Shown: piece by piece, positions 46,701 through 59,400 of the stretch | Position numbering within the stretch: the first letter of the stretch is position 1 | How the letters are laid out: every line of letters begins with the position of its first letter | Assembly (NCBI GenBank): GCA_963969365.1 | Contig: OZ017750.1 | Location: 3,348,001-3,412,000 of the forward strand | Direction: 5' to 3' | DNA: 64,000 nucleotides | Source of the DNA: Asterochloris sp. CNOR1 | Taxonomy: Eukaryota; Chlorophyta; Trebouxiophyceae; Trebouxiales; Trebouxiaceae | The notes under the pieces: model-generated | Database searches by the model: none | What the model was told of the DNA's origin: nothing | Seen by the model: only the letters and a program-made list of their open reading frames with translations | Translations under genes and position numbers: made by a program

Positions 46701-47739
46701 TGGCCTACCTGACATGTGACATATGTGCCTTCAGCCTTTAACTCAATCCCCGGTAGCAGAATTCCCGTGTTGCGCAGACACATGGGCCGAGGACAGTTGT
46801 ATCTTGCTCAATGGAAAAGGCGAGGTCATGAATCATCTACCAGCACAAGGAGCAGGCTGCGGGCAGCTGGGGTGGTTGCTGCCCAGAAGGCTGCAGCTAA
46901 TGTACAGTACAGCGCCAGGGGCTCTCAGGTGATTCACCTTGGCTGATGAGCATTCACTGCAGCATTGCAGTGCCTCTGGCATGGAGTATCTGGGCGCTGT
47001 GCAGCTGCGGAGCCGCTTTGCAGCACATGCATTGCTGCACCTCAGTTGAATGCTGGTTCCTGAAGGGCCATCAGGAGGCAGGAGGGTCAAGGCGCTCCAA
47101 GCGGCAGAAGACTCCCACTGGCAAGCCCAATGTTGCGTCACAGCGCAAGGCACCAGCTACAGGCACCAGGTGTCATGCTGCAGGCGCAGCCCAGCCCATC
47201 GCTGAGGGGCGCAACAGTGTGGCCGAGCAGGCAGCGCACACCAGGGGGCAGCAGGTGAGAGCGCTGTGCTGGTGACAGGCAAGACGCAGCTCCTGCTGCC
47301 TGCTGCTCGCTGGCATCTGCCTTGCTGCTCAGATTGCCAGCAGCCATCTGGCAGTTCAGCTGCAGGGGCCTCAGTGGTGGGCTACGTTGACCAATTAGTT
47401 TGCAGCTGCTGTCCCTACTGTGATCTGGATTGTGGTGCATTACCTTCAGTAGCCAGGTCCGGGAAGGACGTCCAGCATCAGCACAGCGATCGCGTCTGGG
47501 AAGATGCTGCTCCCTGCTGCTCAACGTTCAGTGCACTGCCTGCAAAAGGGAGACTTTCCAGCAACAACAGCGGGTCTCCACTGGTAAGAAGCCGATCCCC
47601 TGTCACTTGAGTTTTGGTGCGCTGCCTCCAGGAGCAGAGGCAGCTATAGGCAATAGCAGCTAGATGCAGCATCAGTGGCAACACTCAGGTCTGGGGAAGG
47701 CGCTGGCTCCTGCTCACATGCTGTGCACCACCTGCAGGG

Positions 47740-50700
47740 GGGGAGTCAGCTACAGGCACAGGCAGCCAGCAGCAGCAGCAGGAGCCACGCGCCGAGCCTG
47801 TGGCCAAGGCTGCCGAGGCTGCATCAACGTCCAGGCCTCATGGAGGCGTGCTGGGCGTCAGGGCTGCCATCACAGCAGCCGCTGCCGACACTCAGGGGCG
47901 GGGCGGACAGCTGGTGGCAGGTGACCCGTCACGCATCGCGACAGGCGACATGCAGGACTGCTTCAACCACCTGTCCACCTGCAGGCAGCCCTGCACTGAG
48001 GGGCTTGCTGACTGTGGTGTGCAGCAGGCAGCTCCTTTAAGGAGCGCCCATGTCCGTCAGCTCCAGGTTCAAGTTTGCAGCGCGGAACCGGGGAAGTGCT
48101 TGTGTCCCCTGGTTCAGGCTCAGTGAGTTGCCCACGCTCAGCTGCAGCAGCCACTGACAAGCTGGTACGGCTGCGCCACATCGCCACAGCTGCAGCGATC
48201 ACCGAGGTGCAGTCACAGCTGGCAGAGGATATGACGGCAGAGGCAGGTGAGCGATAGCCTTGCATGAAGCGTTGATGTTGGTTTACAAGTGGATCATCCA
48301 GCAGGACACCTGCGGCGGTCAAAATGCACTTTTTGCACAAGACTCTGCTCTGGCGTGAGTGCAAGACAAGTCTTGCAAGGCTGACATGCTGCATCAAGCA
48401 GCCTTGTCAAGTGCCAGCAGCCTGGCATCAGTCCTTCGGCATGCAAGGCGCTTTGATATACCTGTTGACCCTGATGTCAGTCCAGTCAGTGTCATGCACA
48501 CACATGGCAGTGCCGCTGAGCGCCAGCCAGGCCAGTCATGGCCAGCACCTGCTGCAGCATCAGCGGTGGCACCTGACACGAGCCAGCAGCAGCAGCTGCT
48601 GAGAGGCCTTCACGTCGTAGGCAGGGTGACAACCACCGCTCACCTGCTGACCCGGCGGGAGACTGGTGGTCCCCACGCCTCCCGTGCTGCGACTGCTGCT
48701 AGCACAGGCGTGTCTGCGGCAGCAGCAGACACTGCGGCAGGCGCTGCCAGGGCAGGGAAGCAGGTGCAGGGTGCCGGCAACAGCAGCACCGCTCAAGTGG
48801 CTGCCACTGATGCCAGCCTGGCCCCGGCCACAGCAGGCAGGGCTGCAGACGCTGCCAGCACGCTGGGGCAGGCTGATGACCAGGTTCCTATCAAAGCATG
48901 GCGCCGGCGCGAGCGCCACCTGCGGCAGGCTCAGCAGGAGCTAGAGCGGCTGCAGGCAGAGCTCCTCCAGGCTCAGCAGTCCCGAGCCGCAACCCAGCGA
49001 AAACAGGCTTTGGCCAATGAGCAGCTGACCAGAGCTCAGCAGGAGCAGCGGGAGCTGCAGGGGCAGGTCTCAGCTGCTGCCAGGGCTCATAATGGTGCTC
49101 AGCAGGAGAGCATTGCTCTGCGGCAGGACCTGCAGGCTGCCAGGCAGCAGGCAGAAAGGTTTGCTGGGGAGATCACAGAGCTGCGTGCCATCGTGGCTGC
49201 TGCCCAAGCTGAGGCCGAGCAGCTGGGCATGGACCTCATGGAGGCGGGGGGCGAGGCGGCAGCTGCCCGCAGTGATGCCCAGCAGCAGCAGCAGCAGGCT
49301 GCAGCAGCTGCTGCCAAGCTCGCTGCGCATGTCACAACCCTGCAGACCGCCCTGGATGAGGCGCTGGCTGGCCGAGCTGCTGACGCTGCCAGCGCCCAGC
49401 TGCAGGAGGCTGAACTGCAGGCTGCCCTGGCGGAGGGGCAGGCTGGCCGAGCTGCTGACGCTGACAGGGCCCAGCAGCAGGAGGCTGTACTGAACGGTCA
49501 GGTCATTGACCTGGAGGAGCGGCTGCTGAATGCTGAGGCTAAGCTGGAGCATGACGGCGGGGCCGACCCCAGCGACAGCGAGGCCGACCCCAGCGACAGC
49601 AGGGGCGTCCTCAGCGACAGCGAGGCTGAACTGCGGATCCTTAAGGGGGAGCTGAAGGACGCCAGGCTTACTCGGGAGTTCCTGGAGGCCAAGGCGCTCT
49701 TCCTGCAAGTCGACAAGAACAGGCTATGTGAAGAGAAGGAGGGCCTGGAGAAGCAGGTGGAGCAGTTGGCAGACGCCAAGCAGGCTGCAGAGGTGCTGGT
49801 GCTGCAGTGGGCAGACGCCTATCAGGCTGCGAAGCAGCAGACCTGGAAGGCGAGGATGGACCTCTGCGCATACCTGCGCTCCCCTACTCTGGCGCTGGCA
49901 CAGTTCTCGAAGTATCAGGTCAGACTTTATGAAGTGTGGTGAGGCTGTGACTGGTGGAACAAGTTCCACTCAAGGCCCCAGCAGGTGACACTTTGCATCA
50001 TCCAGAATTCGCCAGTAGGCGAGACAGTGGGTGGGCAGCAGTAGGTGGGTATGGTGCTCAGGGCAGCATCGGGCATGTAACACTCAGTCAATGCAGCATG
50101 CTTTTGGTTGACACTGGCGGCCCAGGTGCTGAGGTGGCTGCATGCAGTGGTGGTGCCAGATTTTGTCAACAAGTGTGGTAATGAGTCACCCTGGCGCCAT
50201 TTGGCTAGGCCATCGAAACTCCTCACTCTTCTGTGCGGTGGCTCCCACGGCTCCAGGAGCCACTTGTCGCTGTGCCCATGCCCTCTCCCTTTGAGTTGCA
50301 AGCAGATTTTGGAGGCCCCAAGGTGCTCACGCTGACAAGCGAGCATTCTGCTCCTGTGCCTTGTTGGGGTTAGGGCCGCTGACACGCTGGTGGGATGCTG
50401 GTCCTGTTTGCAGGCGCCCAAGGTCTCAGATGACATCACTCACAGCTGACTCTTTGACCTGCAGAGGGCAAGGCTGCAGCGCTGCAGCCAGCTGCTGGCT
50501 CGCCGTGCAGGCGGCCAGCCCGGTGCAGCCTCTGGGGCAGCTCAGAGTGCAGCTGCAGGCGGCAGTGCTGCAGCAGACACCCTGTCAGCCATCCCTGCAG
50601 AAGCTGAGGAAGCAGGCAGCGGCGCAGATGGTGCTGCAGCCCAGCGGGAGGCCCCACCTGGTGACTACAGGCCGCGCTCAGCTGGCTCTGTTGAGGCGGT

Positions 50701-52568
50701 TGCTTCCATGAGTGCTGCGGCCAGCTGTTCGGTGGCCATGCATGTAGCGTTCCCAGAAAGCATCGTATGGGCCTGTATCTCTGGCTGGAAAGTGCTGCAT
50801 GAGGGTGGTGGTGGCACCAAGTGCTGCCTCCTGCGGGTTGCTGGACCACATGTGTTGACTTTAATCCATTAACAAGCATGAGGGCTGCAGCTCCTTCATC
50901 ATTGGTGGTGCAGGCCTGAGCTTCAGCAGCAAGCCAGCCCAGCAGGCACCGCAGGGTGCCGCAGCTCCTGAGCCCTTCCCCCAGCAGCAGCCCGTGGGTG
51001 GGAATGAGATCTGGCAGCAGCCTGGGCAGGGACACTCTGCTGCAGGTGAGGCTGCAGCAGCTTGTCGGGGTGCGTCCACCTGACACCAGCTGTGTCATGC
51101 CTGGAGCACGACTAGCTTGCTCGGGCAGCATTTAAGACGTCTGCTCTCTCAGCCGCAGCAGCAGCAACGCCTGTGAAGCATGGGAGCGTGACAGGAGGCA
51201 GACGGCAGCAGCAGCTGCAGGTGTGCTTGCATGGCAGAAGCTGCTGGGGCAGGTGCAGGTGGCAGCATGTGAGGCAGGAGACGCTGCTGGTCTCCAGCTT
51301 TGGGTCAGCAGCAGTAGCATGCTGGGCAGCAAGGTCTGTGGTTCGTGAGGCAGCAGCTCATGGCACCTGTCTATGTGCATGCTGCGAGTGGGGCCTGTGA
51401 AGCTTTTGTCGGGAGGTGGGATTCTGGGGCAGGGTGAGCATGCCACTTGCAGCACGATCTGCATCATACAGGGCCAGCAGCATCATTCTTGGCCAATGCC
51501 AGCCCCACTGCCACACTGCACAGGCAGCTCTCAGACAGAGCATCCCGCCAATTCTTGAGGCATTGCCTGGGCATTTTCTGCGCTCGCAATCAAGCTGCAG
51601 CATTGCAGAATTGCTCCTTCTGAGCAAATACCAGCCTCGCTGCCTCTCAGCACAAGCAGCTTCCAGGTAGAGCTTCTTGCCAACTCTCAAGTCAGTGCCT
51701 GGGCAGTGCCTGGGCAGGCACTTGCAAGTAAGTTTTCAGCACCCCATACGCAGCTTTGTTGGTGCCTTCAGGTGCGAGTCAGGCAAGTGCTGGTGAAACG
51801 CTTGGGTGGCCCGCCCGCCGTGAGCACTGACTCCCTCTCTTGCACCTGCAGGTCATTAGGAACAATTGACGCGCAGTCCTTGCAATTTGCAACGTCTAGC
51901 CGGCATTGTGGCTGCTCGCAGCGTGCCCTGCCGCCAAGACTGATCCTCCTCTGCCTACGCAGGTCCAGGGCATGCAGACCTGTAGTTCACGCCAGGACTG
52001 CTGCTGCCATCTCTGTGCAGGCTCTGGGACAACTCCCACTGGCAGCACAGTGGCACAGGGCATGAGCCAGCAGGATGCCCAGGGGCTGGGATCTGCTGCC
52101 AGTGGTGCGGAGAAGGTGGTGCATGCGCAGGCTGGCAGCGGCCACGGGGGCAGTGCTGGGATTCTCGGCGCTGCTGCTGGCAGCGCACAGGGGTTTGCTG
52201 CTGCTGCTGCCGGCAGTGATTCTCGTGCGGGCGAGGCCGTCAGCCAGGCTGCCCAGGCTGCCCGCCTGACCTCTGCTGCTAAGGGCACCAAGCGCTCCAG
52301 GGAGGCTGCGGAGCCGCCCTTCACCAACAAGAGGGCCCGTCTGGCCGTGGCACCTGAACCTGGCCAGGAGGTCTGCGCGGCCAGCATTCAGGCTGGGGCC
52401 GGCGCAATGCAGTGGGAGGCCGACTCAGCAGATGCAGCAGCTGTGCTGGCGATGGGCAGCAGAGCAGCTTTGGCATTTCATGCAGCTGTGCCTGCTGCCG
52501 CTGGAAGCGAGGCCAGCCGGGGAGCAGCCCTGCCTGCTGGGCCCGGGATGCTGGAGCGGGGACAGTAG
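47740..52568 (+). CDS. Ala/Gln-rich coiled-coil protein with nuclear localisation signal
   Basis: The best exon is about 48400-49917: a Thr/Ala-rich start, then a long coiled coil (RRRERHLRQAQQELERLQAE; LRQDLQAARQQAERF) with an acidic repeat (DPSDSEADPSDSR) and a second coil (KEGLEKQVEQLADAKQAAEV). Likely flanking exons are 47745-48060, 48150-48246 (KLVRLRHIATAAAITEVQSQ), 50464-50790, 50890-51075 and 51960-52568. The last contains KGTKRSREAAEPPFTNKRAR, a bipartite nuclear localisation signal, and ends at TAG 52566. Further 5' coding near 46900-47250 (RRSKRQKTPTGKP) may belong to it. Composition is extreme (Ala, Gln, Gly) and I recognise no enzymatic domain. It could be two genes; exon joins are uncertain. 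Confidence 0.5.
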
Positions 52569-52804
52569 GCAAACAGTAAGCTGGGGCGACATGAGCCATG
52601 CTGCTGCCTGCCACAGCCAGACAGCAGTGCCTCACACTGATCTGGCTGCCTGCTTGTACAGATTCCCTCTGACCGTCCGTCAGCAAGGCTCATCTCTGAT
52701 TTTCAACAGTTCCCACTCAGACAGCCCATGCCCTTCTCACAATGGCAGGGGCAACAGTGCAGCTAGTTTTTTCAAGGAGCTTTTCCAGGGGCCACCTGTT
52801 GGCA

Positions 52805-53280
52805 TGTGGCACCACCTATCTGATCTGGCAGGCAGTCATGCCCTGCTTTGAGAATGGTGTTGCCGCACTGGCCGGTGTTTGCCATTACACATGTTGACCG
52901 CCCTGTTTAACCCTTTCCATGTTTTGGGAGCACCAACCAAGTTCATCTGGCATCATAGCGTTGTCATGTTGCAAAGTATAGGCCGGTCCTTGAAAGAGTT
53001 GGACCATCCTGCGCTTATAGATCCTTCCCAAAACTGTCAGGCAGCTGATCTTCACTCATCTGATCTGGCAGGCCGTCATGCCTGCTTTGTGATTGGTGGT
53101 GCCGCACTGGCCATTGTTGGGCACCAGACATTTTGATGGCCCTGTTCAGATTCTCATGTTTTGGGGAGCACAAACCAAGTTGATCTGGCATAATAGCACC
53201 AGTTGTCATGTTGCAGTGTTTAGGCAGGTCCTTGAAAAGGTTGGACCATCCTGCAGCTTATAGCCCCAAACCTGAGAGGA
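52805..53280. repeat. Intergenic tandem duplication, about 240 bases
   Basis: Bases 52808-53045 and 53049-53285 are diverged direct copies. Both contain tctgatctggcaggc, tgccgcactggcc, catgttttggg, ttggaccatcctgc and cttatag in the same order. The block lies between the convergent 3' ends of the coiled-coil gene and the acetyl-CoA carboxylase gene. Confidence 0.85.
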
Positions 53281-53427
53281 GGCATCTGACCTTCCTCTGC
53301 GTTTATAGGCATTACCTGGTCATCAAGTATAGAATCCATTGCGTGTAAGTTTACGGTCAAGAGGGCAACGAGACAGGATTATCACAGGAAGGGAGAAGGA
53401 GGGTCAAGGTTGAGCCTGTCTGGGCTT

Positions 53428-56400
53428 TCACTGGCTGTTTCCTGAGGCAGGCTTTGCGTTTCCTGTCAGCCGTTCCAGCAGCTGCTGCTTCAGCTTGGGT
53501 TCGTTGGCAGCAGCTTCCTCCAGGGCAAGCAGCAGGCCTTCGCGCCCAGAGGGTGTAGCGACAAGTTCCTTCAAGCGGCTGGCAGCATGTTTCCGTTCAA
53601 GGATCTGCAGCACAGCAGTCGTTCAAAAAGGCTTATGCCATTGCAACACACCAGGCTGCAGTGTAGGACTGGCAGATAGATCAGGGACACAAAGGCCTGC
53701 TGCCCAATCTTAGCCAGCTGCATCAGGGACTGTAAGAATGCTGCCCAATCACGGCTCTGTGATAGTACAGACGGCGAGAGACGGTGCAAACTGGGGCTGG
53801 TGGGATGCCTACTCTGCAGAAGATCTGGTGCTGATGCAGAGCCCAGACTGGGCCACTGGCCTCGGTGCCCACCTGGAGCTCTCTGCCGAAGGGGCTGTCT
53901 GGGGCACCGCCGCATGAGAAGCTCAGCAGCCACCGCACCATGATCGCATCATCCTCCCAGCAGGCCGACAGCACAGGCCCCAGGCTGTGATCATTGCTTT
54001 CCCTCAGAGCGATGCCCACCGGCGGCGCCGGGCGCACCCCCGTCATGCGCATCTGCTGCCCGGCTGTGCTGCAGAACCAGGTGCGCAGCAGGGACGCTAC
54101 AGCCTGGCGGGTCAGGCTTGGGTCGGCGTCCCTCACAGCACCAAGCATGTGCTCCTCTGCCAGCCTGCATGCCGCAAGGCGATCTGTCAAGGAGCAGATG
54201 TGCAGATAGCTGCTGTCTGACTGACCCGTCAGTCGTCACCAGCGCTTGCAGTGGCAGGATCATGCAGGCAACAGACCTTCGCGGACTCCCCTGCAGGCAC
54301 AACATCAGGGGGCGAAGGCTTTTGTGCAGAGGCCCTCGCAGTATGACTGCAGCTCTGTGGCAGCTGGTGCACACATGCAGACCCTCCGCTGCAGAGCTCC
54401 TGGGGCTGCTGACCAGGACAAGCCTTCCTGCTGCACTCAAGCCGGCTTTCTGGCACCCAGCAATGGCGCCATCGCAGCAACTGGCAGTGGAGGGTTTTAG
54501 GGCCAAGAGAGAGCACGCCTGGACACCGCACTGAGCTGCAGAGCAGGGTGGCCTCATAGCGCATGGCAGTTGCAGAGTTGGCACAAAGAGGTCGGCATTG
54601 GACATGGCAGGACGCAGCAGAGCAGGCTGGTCTCTATGCCCAGCAGCTCATGCAGATCGAAGGAGCAGAGGCCGGCAGGCAGAGGCCCACCTGCGGCGGA
54701 GGCGAGCGATCATGAAGGGCCGCGCCTGGGGCCAGGGTACGATGCCGCGGAGGACCCCTTTGGCCACCATGCGCACAGGGGTGTCATGCATCTCCGCAAA
54801 GGCCACGGCCACCTGGCGGTACACGGGCAGCAGCAGGGCCTCCCGAGCCTTGATGCTGCCCTCTACCCCGACCCCGACGCCCCTCCCGGCCTGCAGCCAC
54901 ACAGAGTTGGCCCCCTCAGGCATTGCTTGCAATGAGTGCACAGCGACGGCTGTCCTGGCAGGCATGAGGGCAGTTAGGTGAGGCACAGCTGCCTGCCAGC
55001 GGCACAGGGAGGGTCCTGCACCAGCACTTCGGATCCCCCTGCAGGACCCCACCCAGTGCAGCAAAGCGCTGACAGCACAGCCAGACAGGAGGCTTGGCGA
55101 CAGCCACAAAGGGCAACATCTGTCCATTTGTCACAGAGCTGACTTGCTCTCATCTTCGAATGCAGAGCTAGGGACAAAGCATGTCCAGTGTACTCCACAT
55201 TTCTGATTTAGGTTTGACACAATTGCTTTGCCCTCCCACCACTGCCCCAGGGAACCTCATCTGGCACAGCTCTTGCCGGAGGAGCATTAAGCAGCTGGTG
55301 GCTCACCTTTAGTTGCTGCAGTACAGGGTCGAGCCTGTGCATGGCCGCGATCAGGTCTGGCTTCCTGAACTTGATCTCAACCACTCCCTCAGGCTCCAGG
55401 ACGCCGCCGCGAGCTGCAGGGTCGGCATACATCTCCACCTGCAGCCAGCAAGTGCAATGCCTCTGAGACACTGCTTTGCTTGACATTAAGCAATGTCAAG
55501 ACCACACGGCGTGCAGCAGGGCCTGATCACGCAGATCTGCACAACCTGCCTGCTTAGTGCAGCGAGTGGCTGGTGCGGGGGAAGAAGAGCAGGTGTGCAC
55601 AAACGCTCTGGAAAACCGACTGGGAAGTGGCCCTGAGCTGCAAGCAAGCTGCCTTAAAAGAAGCCCCATGCAGCAGGCATGCAGAAGTAGTGCAATGCGC
55701 TGCTACTTCAGCTCACAGCAGCTACCACGTCACCCAGATGCAGCTGCAGTACTGCAGGATGGCACCGCTGCTTCTGATGAGCCAGAATCTGCAGCTCAGC
55801 ATGTTGGACAGCAAACCTGATGCAACCTCTAATTATTTTGGCGAAGCTCACCATGTCAGAGTTGATCTGGCCATCAATCACAACCCAGGCGCCTCCACGA
55901 AGCTCTGCCCCCGGGGGGAGATAGATGGTCACGGGCTGCCTGTAAGTGCGCAGCTGCTCCACAATTAAGGATCCAGCCTGCAGGGGGGACAGGACATTGG
56001 TCATGCCACCTGGGGGTGTAGCTGCCCTCCAGCCGTGCCCATGCAGTGCCTGAGCCTTTGTCCAGCAGCAGCAGCTGCTCTGCCTCATGCGTCATGCCAA
56101 GCACGCTGCAAGAAGGCTGCCGCAGACACGTCTTCTAGAGAAACGACCCCAAGCCAACTGCCCCTGCACCTGCCCACCTCCACATGGAGGTTGGCCCCAT
56201 GCGTCTGTGCTGACCCCATTGTCACCCTCCCACACACCTAGACAAGGCATTCAGGACATGCATCTGACAGCATATTATCCGTTTGCTACGCTTGTGCTGC
56301 GCGGGCGAAGCCCCTCAAGTACCTGGAGGATGCCCTCAAAGAGGTCACGCTGGCCGCCTGAGAAGCCGCGCCAATTGGCCAGAATGAACAGGGGCAGCTG

Positions 56401-59400
56401 CTCACGGTCAAACTCCTCCATGGCCTGAGCGGTCTTCAGGGCGGAGTCTGGGAACCACACCTGGCCAGCCTACACGATATCAACATCTGATCAGTGTGCT
56501 GCACAGCAACCTGGAGAAGGCTCAGCAGCAGTCTGGATGGCAGCGTTGACAACCCACATGGCTGGCTAGCCTGCAGGCAGGGGTTACAATTGAGGCTGGT
56601 CTACACAGTGGGTGCCACAGCATGCAAAGCAGGAGACAAGGGGGTGCAAGTCCATCTTGGTCTAGAGGCATAGTGCCTCAGGCAGGCTTTGTAGTATAGC
56701 TGACGCTGAGCATGCCAAGGAGGCTAGATGTGTTACTGGTGCCTCAGCAGGCAAGGACCAGCCACTCCAGTCAGTGTGTTGCAGATGTTTGACATCACCA
56801 TGCAGCTGCGGAGTGAGCGGCTTGCAGAGCACCCCCACTGACCTGTGGGATGGTGCGCTCAGCTGAGTCTGGCATGCCAGGGTCGGCAGGCACGTTCAGC
56901 ATGACTGTTTGTGTCTCCACAGCTATCACACCTGCAGCAGGCACACAAGCAGCTCAGCCTCCCAAACAGATCACCATCCGCAACTTGCACATGCCACAAA
57001 TCTTGATAGGCAGTTGCCTATCACCGGTGGCTATGTGACAGCGATTTTCCCCTCAAGGCCATTCAGTGCAGCAAGAGTCACAAACCAGCTGATCAAAAAG
57101 CACAGACCCTTAAAGGGGATACACGTAGTGAATGGTCACTCATGAAACAAGACACTTCAGGCTGCTGCAGCCACCTGGCGATATAACTTGCAGGGGCCAT
57201 CTCACCGCAGGGGGTGCCTCCCAGCCGAGCCCGTCCCGTCACAACGCTGCGGGCCCACCCGGCGTGCACCTCAGTCCAGCTGTCCCGGTCAAACAGGCCG
57301 CTGCGCCAGTCCCCTGACTGGCTCTGGCCGGCAGTTGGGCGACTGGAGGCGTTGTCAAAAGGGGAGGGCTGTGCCTGGACAAAAATGCCGGCGATGGCCG
57401 CCCGCGGGTCCAGCTTCTCACCTGAAGGACAGCAGCAGGTGAGCATGACACTAGAGTCACAGGGCAAGAGGCCCCAACACGAGACAGTCACACACAACTG
57501 GAATCTTGCTCCCCTGTGCCTCTGTGCTCTGCAGAACAGCTCTGGGAGCCCCAGACCTGATGGCAAGCTGCCAGTCATCAGTAAAATTCAGCACAAAGCA
57601 TAAGCTGGCAGGCCAGCCTGGCAATGTGCACCCTGGCACAACCACAGTGGCCCCAAGCACCTGAAGTGCATCAGCAAGTGGGCAGGAGAAGCAATCATCA
57701 TTGCATTTTTTATGCAGATTATTGAGGGAGGCAAACTCCTCAACCAAGCTTGCCCTCCTGTGACTCCGCGCCCTGCAGCTCAGCTCTAGGAGCCCAAGAC
57801 GTGGCGGCAGGCCACTAGCTTTGACTTCTTTAATCTCTTTGTGTCTGTGAGTGCAGTTCAGCACACAGCACTGGCTGGTGGCCCAATCCTGAAGTGCGCA
57901 GGCTGGCACAACCGTGGCGGCCCCAAACTTCCTCTACTGGGCTCCAGCGCTGGTGCACCCTTTGGACCTGCCGACGATAGCAATGGCCTTATGGATTGTC
58001 ACGTGCTGCAGGAATGACCAGCCTTACATGCAAACTTTATCAGCCTCCACCGCTGCTGCACTCCCAGGGCCTGCGTGTGGCTGCCAATGGCCACTGCGCT
58101 ATCGCTGATTGTGGCAGGACTCACCAGCTGCAGGTGCATACTGAATCAGCCGCGCCTCCGGATCCCGGCTGGGCAGCAGGGGAGCTATTGCAGAGGTGCT
58201 GGGCGGCACATAGCTGAGCCACCTAAGAACAGCAGCCACGCCGGCCAGGTCGTCTGGCACAACCTGGTGGCTGACCCCGTTCACACCCATGACCTGCAGC
58301 AGCGCAAACAGCAGCTGGGCCAAGCAAATGCATTTGAGAGTCCTGCAGTTGGGGGTGCCTTCCATCCACCCACAGTCTCAGGGCTGCAAGAGATTTCTGC
58401 ATCACAGTCCAGCATGGACAAGAGCCACAGCACCTGACAGGCAGAGGGTGGGCACCAGCATGCGGCAAGCTTATCAGGATTCAGACGTCAAACAACAGCT
58501 TCTTTCCCTCTGGACAACCTCTGAGAGCAGCCCGCACCTTGGGGCCTCCCAGCTGCAGGTGGGAGCTGTACACATCTCGGCCCAGCAGCTTATTGAGGGC
58601 AGAGTAGCCCGTCAGAATGATGGGCTGGTCAGCCCTCTGAATGCACCTGCAGCGCACACTTGCAGCAGTCAACACAGACATGTGCAGGGCGGGGCACTGC
58701 AAGCAAGGTCCTCTGTACCTAGCTGTCCGAGCACCCTCATTGCGCACGATGCCCAATAATGGAGCCTGACGCCCACAGCACGCGTGTACTTCCTGCCAAA
58801 GTGGTTCAGACAGATGAAGGCATGTCAGAGCCTTGCCACCCTGATAGCAGAGCGCAGCAAACTAGTAGTTCACCTGCGGCCCAGACGCGCCAGGTAGGCG
58901 CCAATGCCCACGCTCCTGCCGCTGACGAGGGTGAGGGTGAAGCCCTCACGGAAGGCCCGCGCGTAGGCGCTGCACAGCACAGGCTCTGCTCTCAGGAGTG
59001 GTGGAGCATGCGGCCAGTCACGCAGGGCTCCCCCTGCCCAAGGTGGGGTGGGGAAGGGTCGCACAGACACTGCACAGGAAAGCCGCTGTCGTCAGAAGGA
59101 CATCAAGAGCTAAGTACACACAGACTCCTTCCGGCTGAGATGAGACGCAGTGGCAGTTTCAGTACAGGGAGCTGAAGTGGGGGTGTTGAAGGGGCGTGCA
59201 TGGCTGACCACTCTCACAAGCCTGTCAGGGCTGTGGCACGCGCGGCTGCCCTCCTCACCTGTCTCTTATCAGTAGCACCAGCAGTGGCAGGGCAAGCTGC
59301 TGCTGGCAGCCCACCTTGCAGTGGGCCCACCCGACTCATGCACCCCCTGCCAGCATATCCTACGCTCTCATAGCATCAGTTCCAGCATGCTAGCCCACTG

